The position numbers and the translations under genes were made by a program. Source: Uliginosibacterium aquaticum (GTDB lineage: Bacteria > Pseudomonadota > Gammaproteobacteria > Burkholderiales > Rhodocyclaceae). Taken from it: a stretch of 64,000 bases of DNA. Shown here in pieces: positions 9,359 to 19,504 of the stretch. The stretch lies in NCBI RefSeq assembly GCF_012972705.2, contig NZ_JABCSC020000001.1, positions 62,001 through 126,000 of the forward strand. Reading direction: 5' to 3'. The notes under the pieces are model-generated. The model had not been told where the DNA came from, ran no database searches, and worked only from the letters and a program-made list of their open reading frames with translations. Positions within the stretch are counted from its first letter, which is position 1. Each line of letters begins with the position of its first letter.

Positions 9359-9394
9359 AAAAACGGCCCCCCTTTTGCAAGGAGAGCCGTTTTT
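9359..9394 (-). terminator. Intrinsic terminator after pyk
   Basis: Read on the minus strand, a 9-bp arm (9394-9386) pairs with 9367-9359, with a second short CCTT/AAGG stem inside, and the 3' side ends in a run of T. It lies about 50 bp downstream of the pyk stop and separates pyk from fba. Confidence 0.7.
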
Positions 9395-9442
9395 GGCCTT
9401 CAGGCGGACTGCTGCATAAACCCGCATAGCGCGGGCTTAGGC

Positions 9443-10870
9443 TCAGCCGCCGATCTTGACGATCTTCAGGCTGTTGGTACCGCCGGACTGGCCCAGCGGT
9501 TCGCCCACGGTCACGACCACGATGTCACCCGGCTGCACCAGTTTGTGCTTGATCAGGGTGAGTTCGGCTTCGTGCAGCAGGTGTTCGCTGCTGTCGGTGA
9601 TGCGCGGCATGGCGATCGGGAACACGCCACGGTACAGCGCGGTCTTGCCGACGGTGTCTTGCTGCGAGGTCAGGGCGTAGATCGGGGTGCCCGAGTGCAT
9701 ACGGCTCATCCACAGCGCAGTGGAGCCCGATTCGGTGAGGGCAACGATGGCCTTGGCGCCGAGGTGGTGGGCCGAGAACAGGGCGGCCATGGCGATCGAC
9801 TGGTCGATGCGGGTGAAGTTGCGGTTCAGGAAGTCCTGGTCCAGGGTGTTCGGGTAGGACTTCTCGGCTTCTTCACAGACGCGGGCCATGGTTTCGACCA
9901 CTTCAACCGGATACTTGCCGGCAGCGGTTTCGGCCGACAGCATCACGGCATCGGTGCCATCCAGCACGGCGTTGGCCACGTCGGACACTTCGGCGCGGGT
10001 CGGCACCGGGCTGGAGATCATCGACTCCATCATCTGGGTCGCGGTGATGGCCAGCTTGTTCATCTCGCGCGCCAGCTTGATCATCTTCTTCTGCAGGGCC
10101 GGCACGGCGGCTTCGCCGACTTCCACAGCCAGGTCACCACGGGCGACCATCAGGCCGTCAGAGGCTTCGAGGATTTCGCGCAGGGTCTGCGGTTCAACCG
10201 CTTCGGTACGCTCGATCTTGGCGATGGTCAGGGCATTGGAACCAGCAGCGCGCAGCAGGGTGCGGGCCATGTACATGTCAGCCGCGTTCTTCGGGAAGGA
10301 CACGGCCACGTACTCGATGCCGATGGCGGCAGCGGTCTTGAGGTCTTCCATGTCCTTGGCGGTCAGCGCCGGAGCGGTCAGGCCGCCACCCTTCTGGTTG
10401 ATGCCCTTGTTGTTGGACAGCTCGCCGCCATGACGCACGCGGGTGTGGATCTCGGCACCGATGACCTTTTCCACGTCCAGCACGATGGCGCCGTCGTTCA
10501 GCAGCAGGATGGTGCCCGGCTTCACGTCGTTGGGCAGTTCCTTGTAGTCGAGGCCGACGCGCTCGTCGTTGCCCAGTTCGCATTCAGCGTCGAGGATGAA
10601 GCTCTGACCCTTCTCGAGGAAGGTCTTGCCGTTGGCGAACTTGCCGACGCGAATCTTCGGGCCTTGCAGGTCGGCGAGGATCGCCACCGGCTTGCCGACG
10701 CGCTTGGCGGCTTCGCGCACCACGTTGGCGCGGTTCATGTGATCTTCGGCCTTGCCGTGCGAGAAGTTCAGGCGCACGACGTCGACACCGGCGCGGATCA
10801 TGCGCTCGAGGGTTTCGGCATCATTGGAGGACGGGCCGAGGGTGGCGACGATCTTGGTGTGACGTTGCAT
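9443..10870 (-). CDS. pyk: Pyruvate kinase
   Basis: This 475-residue enzyme transfers phosphate from phosphoenolpyruvate to ADP in glycolysis. Visible hallmarks are TKIVATLGPSS at the N terminus, RLNFSHG, the active-site segment TIAKIERTEAV, VARGDLAVE, and TATQMMESMI. The ATG at 10870 is preceded by GAAGGAG at good spacing and gives the normal family N terminus. The frame extends in phase a further 46 codons to an ATG at 11008, encoding an Ala/Lys/Pro-rich stretch without a clear ribosome-binding site; this longer form is possible but less likely. It sits in the tkt-gap-pgk-pyk-fba block. Confidence 0.95.
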   Translation of the reverse strand: MQRHTKIVATLGPSSNDAETLERMIRAGVDVVRLNFSHGKAEDHMNRANVVREAAKRVGKPVAILADLQGPKIRVGKFANGKTFLEKGQSFILDAECELGNDERVGLDYKELPNDVKPGTILLLNDGAIVLDVEKVIGAEIHTRVRHGGELSNNKGINQKGGGLTAPALTAKDMEDLKTAAAIGIEYVAVSFPKNAADMYMARTLLRAAGSNALTIAKIERTEAVEPQTLREILEASDGLMVARGDLAVEVGEAAVPALQKKMIKLAREMNKLAITATQMMESMISSPVPTRAEVSDVANAVLDGTDAVMLSAETAAGKYPVEVVETMARVCEEAEKSYPNTLDQDFLNRNFTRIDQSIAMAALFSAHHLGAKAIVALTESGSTALWMSRMHSGTPIYALTSQQDTVGKTALYRGVFPIAMPRITDSSEHLLHEAELTLIKHKLVQPGDIVVVTVGEPLGQSGGTNSLKIVKIGG

Positions 10871-11049
10871 GGAGACTCCTTCGTTGGAAGTGTTTTGGAG
10901 AGAGGGGGATTGAGTGGCGGACTTTGCCTGGGCAGCCTTGGGCGCAGCTTTACGCGGCGCGGCGGGTTTCTTTGCAGGCTTGGCAGCCGGAGTATCTTGT
11001 TTGCTCATCGGGAGGCGGAGTTTAGCGGTAGTAGTGAATTCCGGGCGGT

Positions 11050-12231
11050 TCAGTGTGCGCGTTGCTGCAGGGCTTCAATGGCTGGCAGGGTCTTGCCTTC
11101 GAGAAACTCGAGGAAAGCACTGCCGGCGGTCGAGATGTAACCGATCTGTTCTGCGATGCCGAATTTGGCGATGGCGGCGATGGTGTCGCCACCACCTGCC
11201 AGACTCATGGCCGAGGATTCTGAAATCGCCTTGCCCAGCATGCGGGTGCCTTCGGCGAAGGCGTCGAATTCGAAGACGCCGAGCGGTCCGTTCCACACGA
11301 TGCTACGGGCAGTCTGCAATTGTGCCGTGAGTTTTCCAGCGGTTTCCGGACCAATATCAAGAATCATGTCTTCATCGCCTACTTCGGCGACGCTTTTGAT
11401 CGAAATTTCGGCGTGCGGCGAGAATTCCCGCGCCACCACCACGTCCACCGGCAGGGGCACTGCTGCGCCACGTGCGACCATCTTGTCGAGAATGCGCCGG
11501 GCGTCAGGCACCAGATCGGTCTCCACCAGCGAGCGGCCGATCGGGTAACCGGCCGCCAGCAGGAAGGTATTGGCGATCCCGCCGCCAAGGATCAGCTGAT
11601 CGGCCTTGTCGGCCAAGCTATCAAGGATGGCGAGCTTGGTGGATACCTTGGAGCCACCGACAATCGCCAGCAAGGGGCGTTCGGGCGTTTCCAGGGCTCT
11701 GCTCAGAGCTTCCAGCTCGGCGGCCAGCAATGGCCCGGCACAGGCGATCGGCGCAGCCAGCGGCAGGGCGTGGGTGGTGCATTCGGCGCGGTGGGCGGTG
11801 GCGAAAGAATCGTTGACGTAAATGTCGCAGAGCTTCGCGAGGCGGGCGGCGAGTTCGGGGCTGTCCTTCTTTTCGCCTTTGTTGAGGCGGCAGTTTTCGA
11901 GTAGCACGATCTGGCCGGGTTCGAGTTCAAAATCTCCGCCGATCCAGTTCGGAACCAGCGGTACAGGGCGGCCCAGCAAGCGGCTCAGTTGCGTAGCGAT
12001 TGGCGCCAGTGAGTCTTGAGGATTCGGCTCGCCTTCGGTGGGGCGGCCCAGGTGCGAGGTGACCATCACCGCTGCGCCCTGAGCGAGGGCTATCTGAAGC
12101 GCCGGTAGTGCGCTGTGGATGCGTGTGTCGTCACCGATGTTGCCGCTGTCGTCGAGCGGCACATTGAGGTCGGCACGGATGAACACGCGCTTGCCGGCGA
12201 GATCGAGATCGCTGAGTTTCCGGAATTGCAT
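11050..12231 (-). CDS. pgk: Phosphoglycerate kinase
   Basis: This 393-residue cytosolic enzyme makes ATP from 1,3-bisphosphoglycerate in glycolysis, or runs in reverse in gluconeogenesis or the Calvin cycle. It shows the two-domain pattern: [15 protein letters not shown] and the [11 protein letters not shown] segment in the N-terminal half, and [17 protein letters not shown] and [10 protein letters not shown] in the C-terminal half. The ATG at 12231 has GGGAGG six bases upstream; a TTG six bases earlier is in frame but less suitable. It lies between gap and pyk on the same strand. Confidence 0.96.
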   Translation of the reverse strand: MQFRKLSDLDLAGKRVFIRADLNVPLDDSGNIGDDTRIHSALPALQIALAQGAAVMVTSHLGRPTEGEPNPQDSLAPIATQLSRLLGRPVPLVPNWIGGDFELEPGQIVLLENCRLNKGEKKDSPELAARLAKLCDIYVNDSFATAHRAECTTHALPLAAPIACAGPLLAAELEALSRALETPERPLLAIVGGSKVSTKLAILDSLADKADQLILGGGIANTFLLAAGYPIGRSLVETDLVPDARRILDKMVARGAAVPLPVDVVVAREFSPHAEISIKSVAEVGDEDMILDIGPETAGKLTAQLQTARSIVWNGPLGVFEFDAFAEGTRMLGKAISESSAMSLAGGGDTIAAIAKFGIAEQIGYISTAGSAFLEFLEGKTLPAIEALQQRAH

Positions 12232-12259
12232 GGCCAACCTCCCGGCGGGAGCCGAAAAA

Positions 12260-12288
12260 AACGAGCCGCTGGTTCTCAGCGGCTCGTT
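12260..12288 (-). terminator. Intrinsic terminator after gap
   Basis: A 12-bp perfect stem (12260-12271 with 12277-12288, arm AACGAGCCGCTG) with a 5-base loop is followed on the minus strand by a run of at least six T. It lies immediately after the gap stop codon and before pgk, so gap expression is partly uncoupled from pgk. Confidence 0.85.
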
Positions 12289-12294
12289 CGGGTC

Positions 12295-13311
<1,017 letters not shown>

Positions 13312-13332
13312 TTACTCCTGAGAACAAAAATA

Positions 13333-13345
13333 ATTGTTGAACAAT
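13333..13345. promoter_or_regulatory. Palindrome upstream of gap
   Basis: ATTGTT-G-AACAAT is a perfect dyad, 28 bp before the gap start in the tkt-gap gap. It could be an operator for a carbon-metabolism regulator; no specific regulator is recognised from this sequence. Confidence 0.35.
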
Positions 13346-13434
13346 CCACCACCATCGCGTGCTGCGCCGGACTGTTGAATCCTGCCGGCTTCACCGGAGC
13401 GGGGGAGCACCCTGGTGCGCGAAAAACAAACAGT

Positions 13435-15441
13435 CTAAACCAGACTCTTGATGGCTTCGACCACCTTCTCGGGCGTGAAGCCGAAGTGCTTGAACAGCGT
13501 ACCGCCAGGGCCGGATTCACCGAAACGGTCCATGCCGATGACAACGCCTTCCAGCCCGACATATTTGTACCAGCCATCCGACACACCGGCTTCGATCGCC
13601 ACGCGTGGCAAACCCTTGCCGAGCACGGCTGCCTTGTAGGCGGCGTCCTGTTGATCGAACAACCGATTGCAAGGCATCGACACCACGCGCACCGGCACAC
13701 CGGCTTCCGCCAGCTGCTTCTGCGCGGCCAGCGCCACGCCCACTTCGGAGCCGGTGGCGATGATCACGGCCTTGGCGTCGGCGGCATCAACCAGCACGTA
13801 GCCACCCTTGCGGATATCGGCCAGTTGCTGGGCGCTGCGGGCGCTGAAAGGCAGGTTCTGACGCGTCAGGGCCAGCACGGTCGGGCCATCGGCGCGCTCG
13901 ATGCCGTGAATCCAGGCCACCGAGGCTTCAGTGGTGTCGGCTGGGCGCCAGACATTCAGGTTCGGGATCAGGCGCAGCGAAGCTGTGTGCTCCACCGGCT
14001 GGTGGGTCGGGCCGTCTTCGCCCACGCCGATCGAGTCGTGCGTGAACACCATGACCTGGCGGATGTGCATCAGCGCGGCCATGCGGATCGCGCTGCGGCA
14101 GTAGTCCGAGAACACCAGGAAGGTGGCGGTGTAGGGGATGAAGCCGCCATGCAGCGCAATGCCGTTGGCAATCGCCACTTCGGCGAACTCGCGCACGCCG
14201 TAGTTGATGTAGTTGGCGTCATTCACGCCCGGCAGGAAATCCTTGGTGCCAGACCAGTGCGTGAGGTTCGAGCCAGCCAGATCGGCCGAGCCGCCGAGCA
14301 GCTCGGGCAGACTCGGTGCCAGCGCTTCGATGGCGTTCTGCGAAGCCTTGCGGGTGGCGATGGTTTCGGCCTTGGCCTGAACCTTTTCGATCAGTGCGTC
14401 AGCGGCAGTCTTGAAGCCGGCCGGCAGTTCACCAGCAACGCGGCGCTTGAGTTCAGCGGCCAGTTCCGGATGTGCAGCGGCGTAGGCGGCGAATAGAGCA
14501 TTCCACTCACCTTCAGCCTTGGCGCCAGCGGCCTTGGCATCCCACTGGGCGTAGATGTCAGCCGGCACTTCGAAGGCCGGATGCGGCCAGTTGATGGCCT
14601 TGCGCACGCCTTCAATTTCAGCTGCGCCGAGCGGGGCGCCGTGTGCGTCGCAAGTGCCGGCCTTGGTCGGGGCGCCGGCGCCGATGGTGGTGCGGCAGAT
14701 GATCAGGGCCGGGCGTTCGCTGTCGGCCTTGGCCTCTTCGGTCGCGGCCTGCAGGGCGGCAGCGTCATGGCCGTTGATCGGGCCGATCACTTGCCAGCCA
14801 TAGGCTTCAAAGCGCTTCTTGGTGTCGTCGGCAAACCAGCCGCCGACTTCGCCGTCAATGGAGATGTTGTTGTCGTCGTAATAAGCGGTGAGCTTGCCGA
14901 GCTTCCACAGGCCGGCGAGCGAGGCGACTTCGTGGCTGATGCCTTCCATCAGGCAGCCATCGCCGAGGAAGGTCCAGGTGCGGTGGTCGACGACGTCAAA
15001 GCCCGGGCGGTTGAAGCTGGCGGCGAGCATCTTCTCGGCCAGCGCGAAACCGACGGCATTGGCGATGCCCTGACCGAGCGGGCCGGTGGTGGTCTCGACG
15101 CCCGGGGTGTAATGCACTTCAGGATGGCCAGGCGTCTTGGAACCGAGCTGGCGGAATTTTTTCAGCTCATCGAGCGGCAGGTCGTAGCCCGTGAGATGCA
15201 GCAGCGCATACAGCAGCATCGAGCCGTGGCCGTTGGAGAGCACGAAACGATCGCGGTTGCTCCAGCCCGGGTTGGCCGGGTTGTGGCGCAGATGGCGGCG
15301 CCACACCACTTCGGCGATCTCGGCCATGCCCATGGGCGCGCCGGGGTGGCCTGAATTGGCTTGCTGGACGGCATCCATGGCCAGCGCACGGATGGCGCCG
15401 GTAAGGGGAGTGAATTCGATGCTGGGGGTGCGGGTGCTCAT
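13435..15441 (-). CDS. tkt: Transketolase
   Basis: This 668-residue thiamine diphosphate enzyme moves two-carbon units in the pentose phosphate (or Calvin) pathway. It has the N-terminal [11 protein letters not shown] block, the thiamine-diphosphate motif beginning [12 protein letters not shown] and ending near NNISIDG, and C-terminal [14 protein letters not shown] and RFGESGP segments. The ATG at 15441 ([10 protein letters not shown]) is the likely start; an upstream in-frame start would add 24 atypical residues. It heads the tkt-gap-pgk-pyk block on the minus strand. Confidence 0.96.
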   Translation of the reverse strand: MSTRTPSIEFTPLTGAIRALAMDAVQQANSGHPGAPMGMAEIAEVVWRRHLRHNPANPGWSNRDRFVLSNGHGSMLLYALLHLTGYDLPLDELKKFRQLGSKTPGHPEVHYTPGVETTTGPLGQGIANAVGFALAEKMLAASFNRPGFDVVDHRTWTFLGDGCLMEGISHEVASLAGLWKLGKLTAYYDDNNISIDGEVGGWFADDTKKRFEAYGWQVIGPINGHDAAALQAATEEAKADSERPALIICRTTIGAGAPTKAGTCDAHGAPLGAAEIEGVRKAINWPHPAFEVPADIYAQWDAKAAGAKAEGEWNALFAAYAAAHPELAAELKRRVAGELPAGFKTAADALIEKVQAKAETIATRKASQNAIEALAPSLPELLGGSADLAGSNLTHWSGTKDFLPGVNDANYINYGVREFAEVAIANGIALHGGFIPYTATFLVFSDYCRSAIRMAALMHIRQVMVFTHDSIGVGEDGPTHQPVEHTASLRLIPNLNVWRPADTTEASVAWIHGIERADGPTVLALTRQNLPFSARSAQQLADIRKGGYVLVDAADAKAVIIATGSEVGVALAAQKQLAEAGVPVRVVSMPCNRLFDQQDAAYKAAVLGKGLPRVAIEAGVSDGWYKYVGLEGVVIGMDRFGESGPGGTLFKHFGFTPEKVVEAIKSLV

Positions 15442-15604
15442 GTTGGATCTCGGCGGTGCGCCATCAGGGGTCGGGAACCTTGCATTATCTGACAAGCCCC
15501 GCTGCTTCGCCACCGGCGATTGATAGCCTTGAATTACGAATTTTCGTAGAAACGATAGCTGAGCCGGGGTGGGCTGGAATTGATGGAACTCAATCCGTTC
15601 GGGT

Positions 15605-16489
15605 TTACCCGGAATGTTGCGCTGCAGCGCGTTTCTCCAGCAAAGCCTTGATTCGCGGTAGCAAAATCACCTGTAGGCCCAGCTCCAGCATTGGGCCTGG
15701 CATGACCAGGGTGTTTGGGCGGGTCATCCAGCTGCCATGCAGTAGGGTGAGCAGTTCCGGGAAGTTGACGCCGGCCGGGTTGCGGAAACTCACCACCACC
15801 AGGGTTTCGTTGGGCAGTGGCACATCCTTGGCGGCGAAAGGGTTGGATGTATCGACGATCGGCACGCGCTGGAAGTTGATATGGGTGCGCGAGAATTGCG
15901 GCACGATGGTGTGCACGTAATCGTCCATGCGGCGCAGGATGGTGTCCTGCACGGCCGGCAGGCTGTGGCCACGCTCCTGCATGTCGCGCATCAGCTTCTG
16001 GATCCATTCCAGGTTGATGGTGGGTACCACGCCGATCAGGAGATCCACATGCCGCGCCACATCTACCTTGTCGGTCACCACGCCGCCGTGCAAGCCTTCG
16101 TAGAAGAGTAGCTCGCTATCCTCGGGCAAGGCTTCCCAGGGGGTGAAGCTGCCCGGTGGCAGGCCGCGGTGCAGGGCTTCTTCGGTGTCATGCAGATAGC
16201 GCCGGTTGAGGCCCTGGCCGGTTTCGGCATAACCGGCAAAGAGGGCTTCGAGCTCGTCGAAGAGATTGGCGGCGATTCCGAAATGACTCGGGCCGCGCTC
16301 GCCACGTAGCTCGGCAGCGAGGATCTTTTCCTGCATTTCGCTGCGTGAGTAGCGGTGAAAGGCATCGCCTTCCACGCAGGCGGCGCGGATGCCCTCGCGG
16401 CGGAAAATGTGGCCGAAGGTGCGCGAGATGGTGCTGGTGCCGGCACCGGAGGAGCCGGTTACGGCAATGATCGGATGACGAGCGCTCAT
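15605..16489 (-). CDS. prkB: Phosphoribulokinase (CbbP/PrkB type)
   Basis: This 294-residue kinase has the P-loop GSSGAGTS (residues 12-19), [32 protein letters not shown] and the THINFQRVP...DTSNPF region of proteobacterial phosphoribulokinase. The reaction would be ATP plus ribulose 5-phosphate to ribulose 1,5-bisphosphate. The sequence also closely resembles E. coli PrkB, a homologue in an organism without RuBisCO, so Calvin-cycle function is not proven. Its ATG at 16489 overlaps the stop of the upstream phosphatase by ATGA, indicating translational coupling. tkt and gap follow on the same strand. Confidence 0.88.
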   Translation of the reverse strand: MSARHPIIAVTGSSGAGTSTISRTFGHIFRREGIRAACVEGDAFHRYSRSEMQEKILAAELRGERGPSHFGIAANLFDELEALFAGYAETGQGLNRRYLHDTEEALHRGLPPGSFTPWEALPEDSELLFYEGLHGGVVTDKVDVARHVDLLIGVVPTINLEWIQKLMRDMQERGHSLPAVQDTILRRMDDYVHTIVPQFSRTHINFQRVPIVDTSNPFAAKDVPLPNETLVVVSFRNPAGVNFPELLTLLHGSWMTRPNTLVMPGPMLELGLQVILLPRIKALLEKRAAAQHSG

Positions 16490-17286
16490 TGACGATGAAC
16501 CTGCAGCCAGGCCAACCATTCGCCGTAGAGGCCGGGGTCCGCCGCCAGCACCACTGCGCGCTTGGGCAGCGGGGCCGCTTCCAGTGGGCCGCCATCCAGC
16601 ACGCCATACACGCCACCGGCTTCTTCAAGGATCAGGCGCCCGGCAGCGTAATCCCACAGGGCCTGGCCGCCGTGCAGGTAAACGTCCAGCCGGCCGGCTG
16701 CGACAAAGCACCACTCCAGCGCCGAGGAGCCGAAGTTGCGTTGCGAGTAATACGGTGGCGTCATGACCAGATTGGCCGCCAGCTTGTTCGGAATGCGTTT
16801 GAAGTCGATGCCGGCCACCGAAAAGGCCAGGCGTTTGGCAGGGGCGCGCAGCGGCAGGCGTTTGCCGTTGAGCCAGGCGCCGGCGCCCTTGGCGGCGTAG
16901 AAGGATTCGTCGGTGGTGGGGTTGTAGACCACTCCGAACTGGGTTTCGCCGCCCACCAGATAGGCAACGGAGACGGCGAAGAGCGGTACGCCGTTGGCAA
17001 AATTGGTGGTGCCGTCGATCGGATCGATGCACCACACGCCTTCCTGGCCGGCCTGCCAGCACTCGAGCTGCTGCTCGGGCGTCATCTCTTCGCCGATCAC
17101 CGGGGCATCGAGCACTTCCGGCAGGCGTTCAAGCAAGGCCTGCTGCGAGGCCAGATCGGCGGCGGTGACCGAGCTGCCGTCGTCCTTGAACTCACGGGCG
17201 GCACGCAGGAAGTGCGGCATGATGGCCTCGCGGGCCACATCGCGGACGACGGATTCCAGCGCACGGGCACGGGCAAGCAGAGGCAT
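16486..17286 (-). CDS. Inositol-monophosphatase family phosphatase
   Basis: This 266-residue protein is a Mg-dependent, lithium-type phosphatase. It has the three metal/substrate motifs of the family: GEE (about residue 65), DPIDGTTNF (about 87-95) and WDYAAGRLILEEAGG (about 210-225). Substrates in this family include inositol phosphates, PAP, histidinol phosphate and fructose 1,6-bisphosphate. The ATGA overlap with the phosphoribulokinase gene suggests a sugar-phosphate substrate, but that is inference. The ATG at 17286 begins MPLLARARALE. Confidence 0.85.
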   Translation of the reverse strand: MPLLARARALESVVRDVAREAIMPHFLRAAREFKDDGSSVTAADLASQQALLERLPEVLDAPVIGEEMTPEQQLECWQAGQEGVWCIDPIDGTTNFANGVPLFAVSVAYLVGGETQFGVVYNPTTDESFYAAKGAGAWLNGKRLPLRAPAKRLAFSVAGIDFKRIPNKLAANLVMTPPYYSQRNFGSSALEWCFVAAGRLDVYLHGGQALWDYAAGRLILEEAGGVYGVLDGGPLEAAPLPKRAVVLAADPGLYGEWLAWLQVHRQ

Positions 17287-17334
17287 GGCGGACTCTCGGG
17301 TGGATTCGGCGAGGCAGCCGGGGATGCCCGGCCA

Positions 17335-17340
17335 TATAAT
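17335..17340 (+). promoter_or_regulatory. Likely -10 element for rsmE
   Basis: A perfect TATAAT lies 40 bp before the rsmE start in the 94-bp divergent gap to the phosphatase gene. The -35 region is poor. Confidence 0.45.
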
Positions 17341-17380
17341 GTTCGATGCTCGCGCGTGCGAGCTGAACGATCATAGCACC

Positions 17381-18103
17381 ATGCCCCCACGCTTCCATTG
17401 CCCCCTGCCACTTGCTGCCGACCAGAGTCTGCGCCTGCCTGCCGAAGTGGCGCACCATGCTCTGCGCGTGCTGCGCCTGACTTATGGCGAGTCCATCGTG
17501 GTGTTCGATGGTGCGGGCACGGAGTATCTTGGCGAGCTGATCAAACTTGATGGTGAGGCGGCGGTGCGCCTCGACAGAAAGCTGGATGTGCAGCGTGAGG
17601 CGCCATTGGCGGTAACGCTGGTACAGGCGCTGGCGGTAGCCGACAAGATGGACTGGATCGTACAGAAAGCGGTCGAGCTCGGTGCGGTGGGCGTTCAGCC
17701 GGTGGATGCCGAGCGCTGTGTGCTGAAGCTTGCTGGCGATCGCGCTGGCAAGCGCATCGAGCATTGGCGGCAGGTGGCGGTTTCCGCCGCTGAGCAATGT
17801 GGGCGCAGTCATCTATGTGCGGTGGGTGAGCTGCAGAAACTTCCGGTTTGGCTGGCACAGCCGATGGCCGGTGAGCGCTGGATTCTGGCGCCGGAGGGCG
17901 GTACTAAGCTGTCGGCCATGCCGCGCCCGACGGAGCCTGTGAGCCTTCTGATCGGCCCGGAAGGGGGCTGGAGTGACAAGGAGCTGGCGGCTGCGCAGGC
18001 CGCCGGTTGCACGCCCGTAAGTCTCGGACCGCGCGTGCTGCGTACCGAGACGGCGGGTCTGGCGGCGCTGGCCGCGATGATGGCCCTGTGGGGCGACTAT
18101 TGA
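17381..18103 (+). CDS. rsmE: 16S rRNA m3U1498 methyltransferase RsmE
   Basis: This 240-residue SPOUT-class enzyme methylates U1498 of 16S rRNA. It has the N-terminal PUA-like region with HHALRVLRL, the DWIVQKAVELG block, and the C-terminal knot sequences LLIGPEGGWSDKE and LGPRVLRTETAGLAAL. The ATG at 17381 gives the usual length; the frame is open further upstream but that part overlaps the divergent gene. It is followed one base later by argA. Confidence 0.93.
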   Translation: MPPRFHCPLPLAADQSLRLPAEVAHHALRVLRLTYGESIVVFDGAGTEYLGELIKLDGEAAVRLDRKLDVQREAPLAVTLVQALAVADKMDWIVQKAVELGAVGVQPVDAERCVLKLAGDRAGKRIEHWRQVAVSAAEQCGRSHLCAVGELQKLPVWLAQPMAGERWILAPEGGTKLSAMPRPTEPVSLLIGPEGGWSDKELAAAQAAGCTPVSLGPRVLRTETAGLAALAAMMALWGDY

Positions 18104-18104
18104 G

Positions 18105-19493
18105 ATGGACAGAATGAATCAGGAAAACCGGGTACTCAGCGCCAACCTCTCCGCCGCGGTGCGCATGGGCGATGACGAAGCCATTCGTTTCGTCGACTGG
18201 GTGCGCGGCGCCGCGCCTTACTTCCATGCCTTCCGTGGCAAGACCTTCGTGCTCGCCTTTGGCGGTGAAGTGGCGCAGGGCGAGCTGATGGAAGACTTGT
18301 GTCACGACTGCAATCTGCTGGCCGCGCTGGGCGTGCGTCTGGTGCTGGTGCATGGCGCGCGGCCGCAGATCGAGGCCGAACTGGCCCGGCGCGGGCAGGA
18401 GTCGCGTTATCACAAGGGCTTGCGCATCACCGACGAAGCCGGGCTGGAGTGCGTCAAGGCGGCGGTCGGCGTCACTCGCATCAATATCGAGGCGGCCTTG
18501 TCGCAAGGCTTGCCGAATACGCCCATGGCCGGCGCCTACATGCGCGTGACTGGCGGCAACTTCATTACCGCGCGGCCGATTGGTGTCGTTGACGGAGTCG
18601 ACTATCAATATACCGGCACCGTGCGGCGCGTGATTGCCGAGGAAATCAAGGCCGATCTGGATCAGCAGAACGTGGTGCTGATTTCCAACCTCGGCGTGTC
18701 ACCCTCCGGCGAAATCTTCAACCTCGTGATGGAAGAAGTAGCCGAAGCGGTGGCGATTGCCCTGCAGGCCGAAAAGCTGATCTACCTGTGCGATGCGCCG
18801 GGCTTGCTGGATGAAGAAGGTCGCCTGATCGAGGCCATCACCGCCGAAGAGGCCGAGCGCAAGCTCAATGCTGGCGTCGGTCTCACCGAGGACCTGCACC
18901 TCTTCCTGCCGCGCGCCATCAAGGCTGTGCGGCGCGGCGTGGCACGTGCCCACCTGATCGATCGCGACAAGGACGGCGGGCTGCTGCTGGAGTTCTTCAC
19001 CCGTCAGGGTGTGGGCACCATGGTCAGCCGTGAGCCCTTGCATCGCCTGCGCGACGCGACCATCGACGATGTGGCCACCCTGCTGCAGTTGCTCGGCCCG
19101 CTCGAAGCCGATGGCACCCTGGTACGGCGCGGCCGCGAGCTGATCGAGATGGAGATCGATCGTTTCGTGCTCGCCGAGCACGATGGTGTGGTGGTCGGTT
19201 GCGCTGCGTTGTATCCCTTCCCTGAAGATGGCATGGCCGAAATGGCCTGCCTCGCAGTGACCAGCGAATTCCGTCGCGCCGGTCTCGGTGAGCGCCTGAT
19301 GCAGCACATCACCGAGCGCGCGCGTAGTGCTGGCTACAGGGAGCTCTTCGTGCTCACTACACGCACCCAGCACTGGTTCCGCGAGCGGGGCTTCCGAGAG
19401 GCCGGGCCGGAGGAGCTGCCCGAGCGCAAGCGCGATCTGTACAACTTCCAGCGGCGCTCCAAGATTTTCATCAAGTCCCTGCTGCCGGGCTGA
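18105..19493 (+). CDS. argA: N-acetylglutamate synthase
   Basis: This 462-residue enzyme makes N-acetylglutamate, the first step of arginine synthesis. An amino-acid-kinase domain (about 35-300, with LVLVHGARPQI and a YLCDAPGLLDEEG segment) is followed by a GNAT acetyltransferase domain (about 310-460, with MACLAVTSEFRRAGLGERLM and TTRTQHWFRERGF). The ATG at 18105 follows the rsmE stop by one base; an ATG nine bases later is also possible. Feedback inhibition by arginine at the kinase-like domain is known for the family. Confidence 0.95.
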   Translation: MDRMNQENRVLSANLSAAVRMGDDEAIRFVDWVRGAAPYFHAFRGKTFVLAFGGEVAQGELMEDLCHDCNLLAALGVRLVLVHGARPQIEAELARRGQESRYHKGLRITDEAGLECVKAAVGVTRINIEAALSQGLPNTPMAGAYMRVTGGNFITARPIGVVDGVDYQYTGTVRRVIAEEIKADLDQQNVVLISNLGVSPSGEIFNLVMEEVAEAVAIALQAEKLIYLCDAPGLLDEEGRLIEAITAEEAERKLNAGVGLTEDLHLFLPRAIKAVRRGVARAHLIDRDKDGGLLLEFFTRQGVGTMVSREPLHRLRDATIDDVATLLQLLGPLEADGTLVRRGRELIEMEIDRFVLAEHDGVVVGCAALYPFPEDGMAEMACLAVTSEFRRAGLGERLMQHITERARSAGYRELFVLTTRTQHWFRERGFREAGPEELPERKRDLYNFQRRSKIFIKSLLPG

Positions 19494-19504
19494 GGATCAG
19501 ACGC

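Noticed and set aside
9545-11140. Long plus-strand open frame opposite pyk
   Set aside because: Antisense shadow of pyruvate kinase, with no recognisable protein features.
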